From assembly GCF_030284385.1 (NCBI RefSeq), contig NZ_CP127221.1:434001-498000 (forward strand): 64,000 nt of DNA, written 5' to 3'. Shown piece by piece: positions 1-7,306 of the stretch (positions are counted from its first letter, which is position 1; each line of letters starts with the position of its first letter). The DNA is from Altererythrobacter rubellus. Lineage in GTDB: Bacteria > Pseudomonadota > Alphaproteobacteria > Sphingomonadales > Sphingomonadaceae. A program made the position numbers and the translations under genes. The notes under the pieces were generated by a model, which was not told the DNA's origin, searched no databases, and was given only the letters and a program-made list of their open reading frames with translations.

Positions 1-819
1 TGTCAAAGTGCGATTGGCTATTGCTCTGCCATTAGGGTCGCGGATTTGGTCAAGCGTGACAATGCCTGTCTGAGACCCGTAGACAACCACTTGCTTTTCT
101 GAATCTTCCAGGCGCTCCTTAAGCGTTGCTAGCCGTTCTTCAAGAAAATCGCGCGCGTCAGCTGTTGAGGCAAACTCTCTTTCCATGCTGAGATCAACAA
201 AGGCCGAGGCCCATTTATTGGCTATCCGCGAGGATAGCTCAGGATCGCGGCTTGTGTAATTGATATCAACGAGCTTCGACATTCTAATTGGCGCGATCTC
301 GACATTGTTGCGCAGGACTTGGACGACTAAGCGCCGGCGCTCCTCGTCCATTTGCGCTGTGCTTTTGCCTTCGTCTTCCTGTTCGAGAATGTCGGGATTA
401 ATGCCGTGCGCCTCAAGAAAGGCTGCATTGTCATATAAATTTAGCTCTGATGCGACGCGCTCGGCGAGCGGCCTTGCCTCTAGGAGCTCATATTGCGTCG
501 CATAAAACTCCATGTCCTGGCCCGGCAATTCTGCCTCCAGGCCATCGACATTGGTGATCTGTTTTTGCTGCCTGTCTATCTGAAGCTGCGTTGAAGCGGT
601 ATAAAGTGGGGCCATCAGCAAGGTGACAGTCACGCCGAGAATGACGCAAGCCGCAACGATACCAGCCATCAGCCAGCGCCACCGCACAACCGTGTGCCAA
701 TACTGTATTAGTATCGGCGGAAGCTGGAAGCCCTCGTCTTCGTCATGCCCCTGCAAATTACTCCCGCGCGGGTCGCGGTAGCCGTCGCTTTCAAATTCAT
801 TCATTACCTGAGAAGCCAT
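1..819 (-). CDS. Wzz/GumC-type polysaccharide chain-length determinant (3' end outside window)
   Basis: Inner-membrane polysaccharide co-polymerase that controls chain length and couples synthesis to the outer-membrane export channel. I read it directly from the minus strand: ATG at 819, then 273 open codons to the window edge. There is a charged cytoplasmic N-terminus, a membrane segment at about residues 50-70 (WLMAGIVAACVILGVTVTLL), then a long periplasmic helical region containing LEERLATLKERLEDSEKQV near the edge, as in GumC/ExoP proteins. The next gene upstream (export lipoprotein) ends 12 bases before it, so the two are probably one transcript. Whether a C-terminal tyrosine-kinase domain follows cannot be seen. 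The family call is firm; the subfamily is open. Confidence 0.85.
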   Translation of the reverse strand, partial: MASQVMNEFESDGYRDPRGSNLQGHDEDEGFQLPPILIQYWHTVVRWRWLMAGIVAACVILGVTVTLLMAPLYTASTQLQIDRQQKQITNVDGLEAELPGQDMEFYATQYELLEARPLAERVASELNLYDNAAFLEAHGINPDILEQEDEGKSTAQMDEERRRLVVQVLRNNVEIAPIRMSKLVDINYTSRDPELSSRIANKWASAFVDLSMEREFASTADARDFLEERLATLKERLEDSEKQVVVYGSQTGIVTLDQIRDPNGRAIANRTLT

Positions 820-831
820 GTCTTTTGCCGC

Positions 832-1563
832 CTAACGGTTGCTGTCGAGGAGCAGAACGGCCGGCGCCAGGAGCGGCGTCGCTGCCAGGAAGTCACGGAA
901 AATCCGCCTGCTGTTTGAATCGCCTACAATAACGATGTCACTCGCGAAAATTTCCGGGTCGCCATACTGGCCCTTCTCAATCGCGCGCACGTCGTAAAGT
1001 GCAGCATAGTCCTGGTCGCCCACTGTGCGTAAGACCACGACCTCACCCTTCTTGGAAAATTCTGTCCAGCCTTCCGCGGACGCAATCGCTGTCATAAGCG
1101 TCATCCGGCCAACGATTGGATAGACGCCCGCCCTTTTAACTTCCCCGCTGATGGTGACGGTCTGACTGAAAATCTCTTTCAGATTGACGGTTATTTGCGG
1201 GTCTTTGATGAACCGTCCGCGGAAGCGGTCAGCCATCATCTCGCCCACTTCGCCTGGCGTTTTGCCTGCCACCTCGAGTGTGCCAATAAGGGGGAAGGTA
1301 AGCCGCCCGCTTGCGTCAACCTGTATTTCCTTTTTGGAAAGCTCCTCGCTGCCAAAGACGTCGATATTAAGAACGTCAAATGGCCCCACTCTATAGGCCC
1401 TCTCATTGGCAGAAAGATCCGCCACCGTGGGCTCAGGCAAGGCATTGCCTTCAACCACTTCCAGTCCCGGCGCGCCGCCAATATCCGTAGACGTCGACGC
1501 GCAGCCGCTAAGGGCAATAGCAAGCGGCGCCAGCGCAAATTTGAGGAAAATAGTCAGCTTCAT
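832..1563 (-). CDS. Polysaccharide export outer-membrane lipoprotein (Wza/GumB-like)
   Basis: Outer-membrane lipoprotein of the Wza/GumB family, which forms the export pore partner of the Wzz-like protein downstream. The start chosen is ATG 1563, which gives a clear lipoprotein signal (MKLTIFLKFALAPLAIALSG then Cys) and a 4-bp ATGA overlap with the preceding membrane gene; a longer open frame to 1716 would bury the signal peptide. Residues about 55-135 form the Poly_export domain (YRVGPFDVLNIDVFGSEELS, then VDASGRLTFPLIGTLEVAGK), followed by an SLBB-like region (VTISGEVKRAGVYPIVGRMT). About 243 residues is short compared with Wza but normal for GumB-type proteins. No C-terminal amphipathic helix is obvious. 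Confidence 0.9.
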   Translation of the reverse strand: MKLTIFLKFALAPLAIALSGCASTSTDIGGAPGLEVVEGNALPEPTVADLSANERAYRVGPFDVLNIDVFGSEELSKKEIQVDASGRLTFPLIGTLEVAGKTPGEVGEMMADRFRGRFIKDPQITVNLKEIFSQTVTISGEVKRAGVYPIVGRMTLMTAIASAEGWTEFSKKGEVVVLRTVGDQDYAALYDVRAIEKGQYGDPEIFASDIVIVGDSNSRRIFRDFLAATPLLAPAVLLLDSNR

Positions 1564-2954
1564 GAAGCTTCTGGCTTTCTTTTGTGAGTGTTGTCCGTTT
1601 CCGGGCTCCAAGCCCATACCGCAGCAATGGCGAATAGGGCTGAAAGGATTGGGGTGCGCAAGGGATAGTCGCTGAGACTGGCAAAGGCCAGCACAAGAAT
1701 GACGATGATGCCGCACTTGCGCAAATGGCCTGCGACGCCGCGTGCCGCAAGGGCAGACTTGGCGCCAAGCGCGAACATAATGAGCGCAGCCAACGCCAGC
1801 ACAGCGCCCGGTATGCCTGACGTCAGCGCAATATCTATCCAGTCATTATGCGCCTGATTGAAATAGCCTGGGATAAGAAGTTTGGGCGGCTCGTGTATTT
1901 GATAGATTGGCACAAAAGAGCCTATCCCCGAACCCCAGGGCATATATTGAGGGATAAATTCAAGCATACTCTCCCACACCGGCATGCGCAGCTCATTTTC
2001 GGTGCCCGCAGCCATCCTGTCTAACGCCTTGTCGCGTGCCAAAAAGACCGATCCTGCCGCCATGCCAGCTGCAATAAGCGCGCCTGCGCCCGCCTGCATT
2101 GCGCCGCTAAGCGCAAAACCCTTGCCGCCTGCATCCCTCGAGAAACGCATAAAGATAAGGCAAGAGAACCCTATAAGGCCGACGACAAGGCCCATCCTTG
2201 AGCCCGTCACCATAATGAGCGGAACGAGCGCTATCATTCCTGTGGCCGCGACTAGGCGGACAGGCCTTGTATGCTTGGTATAAGCGCTGGCGCAAAGCGC
2301 GAGCGCTGCGATCATAGGGAACATTGCCCCTAGCATCGCTGCCTGATGATTGCGATTGGCAAATAGCCCTGCCGTTTCTGAGGACACTCTATAAAAGCGC
2401 ACATCTGTGCCGGCCGCCTGCAATACCCCAACCATACCGCTGACAAGGCAAAGCAAAATAACGAGCGCGAGAAGTCGCACTCGATCCTTCTCATTAAGCT
2501 GCACGGCAAGAAGAAGCGCGGCTAATGGAACGCTCATCGCGTAAAGCGCATTCCATGTCCCCTCAGGAAACATGCTTAAGGGACGCCACTGGCCTTCAAG
2601 CCCCGCAACCTGATCTATCTCGGCGATAATCTCGCGGCCAGGAAGCGACTGCCAAACCCCAGGAGGCAGGGGCATAAGGTGAAGCGCTGTAAGTACCAGC
2701 GAGGCGAGCGCTAAAAGCAGAAGGGGGCGATAGGCGCGCCAATGCTCTGAGGTAAAGTTTATTAGCGCAAAGCCCGCCGCCAGAATTGCCGCGGGGCGCA
2801 AAAGCATAATGTGCGGCGTGTCATAGCGAGACGTTCCGCCCGTAACGAAAATGAGCACTAAGAGTACCGTGAGCACGCCAAGGGGGATGCTCCAATCTCT
2901 CAGATTGAGAAGCGAATAGGTGCGCCTGACACTACGAGATCCTGACTTCGACAC
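1560..2954 (-). CDS. O-antigen ligase/polymerase family (Wzy/ExoQ-like) membrane protein
   Basis: Multi-spanning inner-membrane protein of 464 residues with about 12 hydrophobic segments. The Wzy_C-type region around residues 330-400 (MPWGSGIGSFVPIYQIHEPP, then FNQAHNDWIDIALTSGIPG) has the H-N-D pattern typical of O-antigen ligase and ExoQ/GumE-type polymerases. In this export operon it most likely polymerises lipid-linked repeat units. It is a second polymerase candidate besides the AT-rich gene at 25344, which suggests that two separate polysaccharides are encoded. Its stop overlaps the start of the export lipoprotein gene by 4 bp. Confidence 0.85.
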   Translation of the reverse strand: MSKSGSRSVRRTYSLLNLRDWSIPLGVLTVLLVLIFVTGGTSRYDTPHIMLLRPAAILAAGFALINFTSEHWRAYRPLLLLALASLVLTALHLMPLPPGVWQSLPGREIIAEIDQVAGLEGQWRPLSMFPEGTWNALYAMSVPLAALLLAVQLNEKDRVRLLALVILLCLVSGMVGVLQAAGTDVRFYRVSSETAGLFANRNHQAAMLGAMFPMIAALALCASAYTKHTRPVRLVAATGMIALVPLIMVTGSRMGLVVGLIGFSCLIFMRFSRDAGGKGFALSGAMQAGAGALIAAGMAAGSVFLARDKALDRMAAGTENELRMPVWESMLEFIPQYMPWGSGIGSFVPIYQIHEPPKLLIPGYFNQAHNDWIDIALTSGIPGAVLALAALIMFALGAKSALAARGVAGHLRKCGIIVILVLAFASLSDYPLRTPILSALFAIAAVWAWSPETDNTHKRKPEAS

Positions 2955-3154
2955 TTAAAATTTAGTCGCCCGATATATCAGCCCATAAATCATCTGAAAA
3001 AACGCATTTTTAAAGGCCATGAAGCCCTTCCTGCGCGCCTCAAATTTTTTGGCAGCCGCGCCGGCGAAGGTCAACCTGCTTTGACACGAATTTCTATCAG
3101 AACCCCTCACCCTTTAAGGCGTCGGTTCGAGGACTGTCTTCGAGGCGCGGGTTC

Positions 3155-3190
3155 AAAGAAAAAGGGCGGCGCCTCGCAAGGCCCGCCCCT
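3155..3190 (-). terminator. Rho-independent terminator after the 69-residue mini-protein
   Basis: On the minus strand a GC stem (GGGCGG paired with CCGCCC, plus inner GCC/GGC pairs) is followed directly by a T-rich run (TTTTTCTTT). It lies just past the stop of the small gene at 3213-3422 and separates it from the polymerase operon, so that small gene is probably a monocistron. Confidence 0.7.
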
Positions 3191-3212
3191 CTTTCAATAA
3201 AATCCGTAAGGC

Positions 3213-3422
3213 TTACGGACTTACTGGCTCATCATCATCTGTTACGGCAATGATGATGCCTGCAACAGCGGCTGCTCCCACGAGAATCAGGACTGTGGAG
3301 ATGCCAGCCAGTTCGTTTTCATCTTCTGCAGGTGCTATCGCCCGAGCAGTAGAGATTTCCGCCATCGCTGGCGTAATAGCGAGCGAAAGAACCGCTGCTG
3401 CTGCAAAAAATTTCTTTACCAT
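3213..3422 (-). CDS. Small secreted or membrane-anchored protein with acidic tail (69 aa)
   Basis: Unrecognised mini-protein. Starting at ATG 3422 gives a textbook signal peptide (MVKKFFAAAAVLSLAITPAMA) followed by a short linker, one hydrophobic segment (STVLILVGAAAVAGIIIAV) and a terminal TDDDEPVSP. It is a clear relative of the next upstream gene (3684-3935), which shares the AAVLSLA..P..A leader and the D-rich xPVS ending. Both sit inside the polysaccharide export region and each is closed by its own terminator. A role as a small envelope component of the export machinery is inference only. The longer frame to 3470 is rejected because it disrupts the signal peptide. Confidence 0.75.
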   Translation of the reverse strand: MVKKFFAAAAVLSLAITPAMAEISTARAIAPAEDENELAGISTVLILVGAAAVAGIIIAVTDDDEPVSP

Positions 3423-3621
3423 TTTCAAATTCCTCAAAAAGCGATTCTTCTCATAAATGAAACAGTACAACCCTTTTGCTGCAATGCAAGCACATTCTGG
3501 GACGGCACCCCCGTTAATGACTTGCTGGCCGCAAAAAGGTTTACACCGTAAGCGTCCATAGACCTTGGTTATGACGATTTAATTAATAAACCGCTCAATC
3601 AGGCTAAAAAGGGGGCAGGCT

Positions 3622-3660
3622 ACAAAAGGGGGGCAGCCTTTAAGCCGGCCAGCCCCCTTG
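3622..3660 (-). terminator. Rho-independent terminator after the Asp-tail mini-protein
   Basis: On the minus strand a strong GC hairpin (GGGGGCTGGCC pairing imperfectly with GGCTGCCCCCC) is followed by TTTTG. It lies 24 bases past the stop of the 83-residue gene and ends that transcript. Confidence 0.65.
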
Positions 3661-3683
3661 TTTTGCGATCAAGACCAAGAGCC

Positions 3684-3935
3684 TTAAGAGCTTACGGGGT
3701 CGTCATCGTCATCATAATCGTCGTCATCATCGTCATCGTCGCCATCAAGGGCGATAAAGATGGTGGCGGCTAGACCCACAGCGCCTGCAATGGGAAGCAG
3801 CAGGTCGCGAAATCCGCTTTCGCCCTCCTCTTGCACAGCTGCCTCGGGTGCAGCTGGCTCATTAGCCACCTGCGCAAGAACCGGGCCCACCGCTAAAGAA
3901 AGGACTGCCGCTGTCGCAAAAAGGCGTGATATCAT
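3684..3935 (-). CDS. Small secreted or membrane-anchored protein with poly-aspartate tail (83 aa)
   Basis: Paralogue of the 69-residue gene at 3213. ATG 3935 gives MISRLFATAAVLSLAVGPVLA as signal peptide, a Pro/Ala/Glu linker, one hydrophobic span (LLPIAGAVGLAATIFIAL) and then an uninterrupted acidic tail, eight Asp, Tyr, five Asp, ending PVSS. The tail would be strongly anionic and could bind divalent cations, but no function is established. The frame runs further upstream to 4001 but only the 3935 start leaves a proper leader. A hairpin terminator follows, so the gene is probably transcribed alone. Confidence 0.72.
   Translation of the reverse strand: MISRLFATAAVLSLAVGPVLAQVANEPAAPEAAVQEEGESGFRDLLLPIAGAVGLAATIFIALDGDDDDDDDDYDDDDDPVSS
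3696..3748 (-). repeat. In-frame aspartate-codon microsatellite
   Basis: About 50 bases built of GAT/GAC triplets on the minus strand encode the Asp tail of the small protein at 3684-3935. Slippage in threes would change tail length without breaking the frame. No other role is visible. Confidence 0.7.
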
Positions 3936-4472
3936 TAGGTAAAATCCAAAAATCTCGAAAAAAGTAATGCGCCGGCTAAGTGCGTAAGCGAAATTAGTCA
4001 AGAGCCACCCAAGCTCCCCCTCATATTGGCTGCGGCTTGAGGGCGAGGTTGTTTTTGCGCGAGCCGCTAGGCAAGCGCCCGTGCAATAAATATGCGCATG
4101 GGGTCTGGACCTGCGCCTCTTCCACTTCTAACTGCAGCCAGGCAAAAATAATCACCAACGCCCTATTTGAAGATATAGCTAACCGACGCGATGATAAACT
4201 TTCTTGTCAAAATTTGGGGCCTGATAGCGCTCTGCCCGAGGGGTATACACAAGCGCAGCGGCTCAAAAATTAGGAAGCATAAAGACACCTACACGTCTGC
4301 TTGCCGCTCCTGCGGCAGGCCCATGATCCGTGTCGCTAAACGCCGCTGGAAACTGATCGACGAAGCCTAAATGGCAAGCGCCTTGAGAGCCAGGCGATTG
4401 CAGTGACTGCGCCTTGGCAAAAATTTGGCTTTCGTAAAAGTAAGGCGGCGCAGAGCCAGATTTAATGGCGCC
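3936..4472. other. Intergenic stretch holding one small plus-strand gene
   Basis: No large gene is present between the Asp-tail protein and the sugar-phosphate transferase. The only credible coding content is the 59-codon plus-strand gene at 4191-4370. A 78-codon plus-strand frame at 4037-4273 shows no family features and overlaps it, so it is not called. Promoters for the minus-strand mini-protein gene should lie near 3940-4030. Confidence 0.6.
4191..4370 (+). CDS. Small CxxC protein, probable zinc ribbon (59 aa)
   Basis: I found this by reading the gap: ATG 4191 to TAA 4370. The protein begins MINFLVKIWGLIALCPRGIH, continues through a basic stretch, and has a core CRSCGRPMIRVAKRRW ending LIDEA. 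The CxxC pair plus Cys15 and His20 could make a small zinc site, and the Arg/Lys-rich pattern after the cysteines looks constrained rather than random. It lies on the opposite strand to its neighbours in the polysaccharide region. No ribosome-binding site is obvious. It may be a nucleic-acid-binding or regulatory mini-protein; function unknown. Confidence 0.55.
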   Translation: MINFLVKIWGLIALCPRGIHKRSGSKIRKHKDTYTSACRSCGRPMIRVAKRRWKLIDEA

Positions 4473-5777
4473 TCACTTCGCCCCGATCCCACCTAAAACC
4501 ACTCTGATTGTCTTAAGCGCGATGAGCAGGTCCAGCCACAGGGACAGGTTTTTAATATAATAGAAGTCAAGCCTGAGCTTGGCGTGCACTTCATCGACAT
4601 CAGCTACATGCCCCTGATTGACCTGTGCCCAGCCCGTAATTCCTGGGCGCACGATATGCCGATAGGCGTAGAAGGGTATTTGCTCTTCGTACCAATTCGC
4701 GAGCTCAGAGGCCTCAGGGCGCGGACCAATCCAGCTCATCTCGCCCTTGAGGATATTCCACGCCTGCGGCAATTCATCGAGGCGGGTCTTTCTTAAAAAA
4801 CGCCCCACGCGCGTGATCCTGTCATCACCATCGCGCGTCACTGCATCTAATCGGCGAGCATCATCACTGTCTTCTACAGACCTCTCGTGCATGGTTCTGA
4901 ACTTGACCATCTTAAAATATTCGCCGCGATGACCAAGCCGCTTCTGATAAAATAAAATTGGCCCCCGCCCGTCCAATTTGATTAGCAAGGCGATCAGGCT
5001 AAGGGCCGGCAATAAGAATGGCGCGAGCGCAATCACAGACGCGACATCGATGACTCTCTTTGCCAACCGGTAGGGTATGTTGGGTATGAGCGAGCCTAAT
5101 TCATTTTCACGCAAATGACTGATCCGCACCTCGCCCGTAATTGCCTCTTCAATCAGGCGGTAGTGGTAGACGGGGACACCTCTAAGGGCTGCCTTGGCGA
5201 GGAGGCGCGCCCACTCATCGCCTTGCTCGTGGTGCAGGTCTGCCACGATGGACCCGCTGATGAGTTTGCTCTCGATCAGATCGTCGAGTTCCCTGGGCGA
5301 CCCCAAACTCAAAAAGCCGGCTTGCTTTAGGAGGCGGCCAACATTGCCTCCCGGCACGACAAAGTGCCTCATTTTTGGATTGGCGTGGCGTATTCTTGCT
5401 GTCACGAGATAGCTGATGGCCAGTGAGCTTGCCGCGCAAATAAGGAGCAGGCTCCAAGGAATACTTGTCCTCAAGAAGGCATTCGCGCTTATCACTGCGC
5501 CAAAGGCGATTGAGTTGACGGGCAGGACATAGGATAAAATCCGCGCGCGAGAATAGCTGCGCAATTTTGCGATCACGAACCAGGCCGCCAGATTGGCAAG
5601 TAGGATCTGGGAAAGCCACAGCAGGTTTGCCGAAGTATCAAGTGGTATGCCGCGAATAGCAGACCAGGACACCGCAGGTATCACAACTCCTGCAGAGACG
5701 TAAAATGCGACCTGTTCTATGTTGGATAAGGCGGACCCAGTTTGGGCTGTTGCTAAATTGAGCGGGTTTCTCCTCAT
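4473..5777 (-). CDS. Undecaprenyl-phosphate sugar-1-phosphate transferase (GumD/WbaP/ExoY family)
   Basis: Initiating enzyme that moves a sugar-1-phosphate from a nucleotide sugar onto undecaprenyl phosphate to start the repeat unit. The 434 residues have four N-terminal membrane helices (about 20-145), a CoA-binding-like cytoplasmic domain, a fifth hydrophobic hairpin (IALAPFLLPALSLIALLIKL) and the catalytic bacterial_transf domain: GPILFYQKRLGHRGEYFKMV, KFRTM, RKTRLDELPQAWNILKGEMS, WIGPRPE, and YRHIVRPGITGWAQVNQGH. All hallmark motifs are intact. It overlaps the upstream VanZ-like gene by 4 bp (ATGA). The donor sugar cannot be read from sequence; the GumD-like length suggests glucose or galactose rather than GlcNAc. 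Confidence 0.92.
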   Translation of the reverse strand: MRRNPLNLATAQTGSALSNIEQVAFYVSAGVVIPAVSWSAIRGIPLDTSANLLWLSQILLANLAAWFVIAKLRSYSRARILSYVLPVNSIAFGAVISANAFLRTSIPWSLLLICAASSLAISYLVTARIRHANPKMRHFVVPGGNVGRLLKQAGFLSLGSPRELDDLIESKLISGSIVADLHHEQGDEWARLLAKAALRGVPVYHYRLIEEAITGEVRISHLRENELGSLIPNIPYRLAKRVIDVASVIALAPFLLPALSLIALLIKLDGRGPILFYQKRLGHRGEYFKMVKFRTMHERSVEDSDDARRLDAVTRDGDDRITRVGRFLRKTRLDELPQAWNILKGEMSWIGPRPEASELANWYEEQIPFYAYRHIVRPGITGWAQVNQGHVADVDEVHAKLRLDFYYIKNLSLWLDLLIALKTIRVVLGGIGAK

Positions 5778-6157
5778 GAGCCCTTGGCCCTTCCAGACTT
5801 GAGCGACAATATCGCGTCAATTAAAATGACGCCTATCGTGGCCGCAATAACATCGACAGCCAAGTCCTGTAGGCTCGCATCGCGCCCAAGCAAGGGCCAG
5901 GCCTGCGCGCACTCGATGCCCGCGCCAAGTGCTAAGAGGGCGAGGATAATTGTTGCGGCGCGCGCGTAAGGAAATGCCAGGCGCGAGGCTAAGGCAAGAC
6001 TAATAAACGCCGCGGCATGGAGTAAGACGTCACTTGGATTTCCCGGCAGGAGAGGGGGCTTGGGCATAAGCGCAAGCGTCACGCAGCCGCTTACCGCGCC
6101 AACAAGGGCAATGCGCCACAGCAATGCCCCTGGGTGCAGTGGAGCAAGCCTGCTCAC
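5774..6157 (-). CDS. VanZ-like membrane protein
   Basis: 127 residues with four hydrophobic segments: one around 14-30, DVLLHAAAFISLALASRLAF, a third near 66-80 and DVIAATIGVILIDAIL near the end. The PLLPGNPSDVLLHAAAF pattern and the overall layout match the VanZ-like family often found in exopolysaccharide loci. It overlaps genes on both sides by 4 bp (NusG-like upstream, sugar-phosphate transferase downstream), so all three are translationally coupled. The biochemical role of VanZ-like proteins in these loci is not known. Confidence 0.75.
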   Translation of the reverse strand: MSRLAPLHPGALLWRIALVGAVSGCVTLALMPKPPLLPGNPSDVLLHAAAFISLALASRLAFPYARAATIILALLALGAGIECAQAWPLLGRDASLQDLAVDVIAATIGVILIDAILSLKSGRAKGS

Positions 6158-6672
6158 AGGCTGCTCGCCCGCCTCACGCCATCAAGCGGCATTTTGACGC
6201 GCGTTGCTTGCCCCATGATGTCAAGCAGAAGCCACGCCCTTTCATTGGGGGCCAGTCCCTCAAATCTTCCGATAAAGCCCACAAAGGCGCCTTGTGCCAC
6301 TCTTACAGCCTCGCCTACCTTATATGCAACGTGCGGCGATGTGACGACGCCCTCCACACAATTTGACTGTATCTCTTGAATTAAACGCGCATCGACCTGC
6401 TGAGGCGTGCCTCCAAAGCTCACCAACTGCGCCACGCCATGCGTCGACCTAATCGCGCGCCAAGGGCTTGAGGATGCATCTGCGCCAACAAAGAAGTATC
6501 CCGCAAAATAGGGTCTGAGTGCCTCGACGAAGCGCCCGCCTCTTCTCTGCGTATATCGCTCCATTGGCATGAAGATATGAAAGCCCTGCGCCTCAAGATT
6601 GCGCGCCGCAATGCGCGTCGCATTGGGCTTTGCCTTTGCAGCAAACCAATCTTGGTGCCTTGGCCCTTCCAT
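6154..6672 (-). CDS. NusG/RfaH-like transcription antiterminator
   Basis: 172 residues: an N-terminal NGN domain (DWFAAKAKPNATRIAARNLE, then FHIFMPMERYTQRRGGRFVE, then RPYFAGYFFVG) and a C-terminal KOW-like region (YKVGEAVRVAQGAFVGFIGR, then FEGLAPNERAWLLLDIMGQ). Such specialised NusG paralogues travel with elongating RNA polymerase and suppress premature termination in long polysaccharide operons. It is the first gene of the minus-strand unit and faces the MarR-like regulator across about 260 bases, which fits a regulator pair controlling the export genes. A JUMPstart/ops element was looked for in the upstream region and not recognised. Confidence 0.85.
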   Translation of the reverse strand: MEGPRHQDWFAAKAKPNATRIAARNLEAQGFHIFMPMERYTQRRGGRFVEALRPYFAGYFFVGADASSSPWRAIRSTHGVAQLVSFGGTPQQVDARLIQEIQSNCVEGVVTSPHVAYKVGEAVRVAQGAFVGFIGRFEGLAPNERAWLLLDIMGQATRVKMPLDGVRRASSL

Positions 6673-6794
6673 TGCCTACCCGTGTCCTTTAATTTCTCGC
6701 CATTAAGAGCCGGCCTAAACCTCAAAGAACTCTCGCCTGCAAGCACTATCATTTCATTTTTGATAAAATTGTTGCAATTGATCAGGCCGAGTCT

Positions 6795-6814
6795 ATTGCT
6801 CAAAATTGAGCAAT
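6795..6814. promoter_or_regulatory. Perfect palindrome, candidate operator in divergent promoter region
   Basis: Arms ATTGCTCAA and TTGAGCAAT flank a 2-base AA centre: 9 of 9 pairs match. The site lies between the NusG-like gene (start 6672, minus) and the EPS-type MarR gene (start 6932, plus). MarR-family proteins bind palindromes of this size, so it is the best candidate operator for that regulator, possibly controlling both directions. Confidence 0.55.
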
Positions 6815-6931
6815 GCAAATGCGATTGCAAAAGCCCTACCAAAACCTGCGTCAGGAGCAATGCGCTTCTTATGCCGTGCGGCAGCCTGCCTTAATTGCGC
6901 GCCAAACCGATAAATCGAAGGGTATGATGCC

Positions 6932-7306
6932 GTGACAAACTCGCGGCAACTCATGCAGGAGGACGCCAAAACGCGTGTCTTGCGCTTGATTGCAGAAAAT
7001 CCTGAGGTCACGCAGCGCGAGCTGTCGCAAGCTGTGGGGATTAGTACAGGCAGTGTGCACTACCTCCTTAATGCCCTATTAGAGATGGGTCTCATAAAAT
7101 TCGGTAATTTTAGCGCCAGCAAAGACAAGCGGCGCTACGCCTATATTCTAACGCCTCAAGGCATGGCTCAAAAGGCTGAACTTACGCGCCGCTTCTTGGC
7201 GCGCAAACTTGAAGAATACGAAGACTTGTCCCGAGAAATAGCAGCCCTCGAAGGCGAGCTCGCGGATAGCAGCGCAGGGCGTAAGGCTAAGGGTCTATCC
7301 AAGTGA
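6932..7306 (+). CDS. MarR family EPS-associated transcriptional regulator
   Basis: 124 residues with a winged helix-turn-helix: VLRLIAENPEVTQRELSQA, then VGISTGSVHYLLNALLEMGL, then a wing (FSASKDKRRYAYILTPQGMA), followed by a coiled-coil tail (RKLEEYEDLSREIAALEGEL) for dimerisation. This is the EPS-associated MarR subfamily commonly adjacent to exopolysaccharide genes. The start is GTG 6932, preceded by GAAGGG about 9 bases upstream. It overlaps the mannose-1-phosphate guanylyltransferase start by 4 bp (GTGA). The palindrome at 6795-6814 is its likely operator. Confidence 0.88.
   Translation: MTNSRQLMQEDAKTRVLRLIAENPEVTQRELSQAVGISTGSVHYLLNALLEMGLIKFGNFSASKDKRRYAYILTPQGMAQKAELTRRFLARKLEEYEDLSREIAALEGELADSSAGRKAKGLSK

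Noticed and set aside
3696-3748. Aspartate-codon repeat considered as a phase-variation switch
   Set aside because: Triplet repeats do not shift the reading frame, so it cannot act as an on/off switch; kept only as a length-variable tail.
4037-4273. 78-codon plus-strand frame in the EPS gap
   Set aside because: No recognisable features; it overlaps the better-supported CxxC mini-protein in another phase.
4390-4430. Stem GCCAGGCG / CGCCTTGGC near the end of the sugar-phosphate transferase gene
   Set aside because: The stem has a bulge and the T-run is on the wrong side for the minus-strand gene, so it is not called a terminator.
6673-6931. Search for a JUMPstart/ops element for the RfaH-like protein
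   Set aside because: No match to the enterobacterial element was recognisable; alphaproteobacterial NusG paralogues may use other signals.
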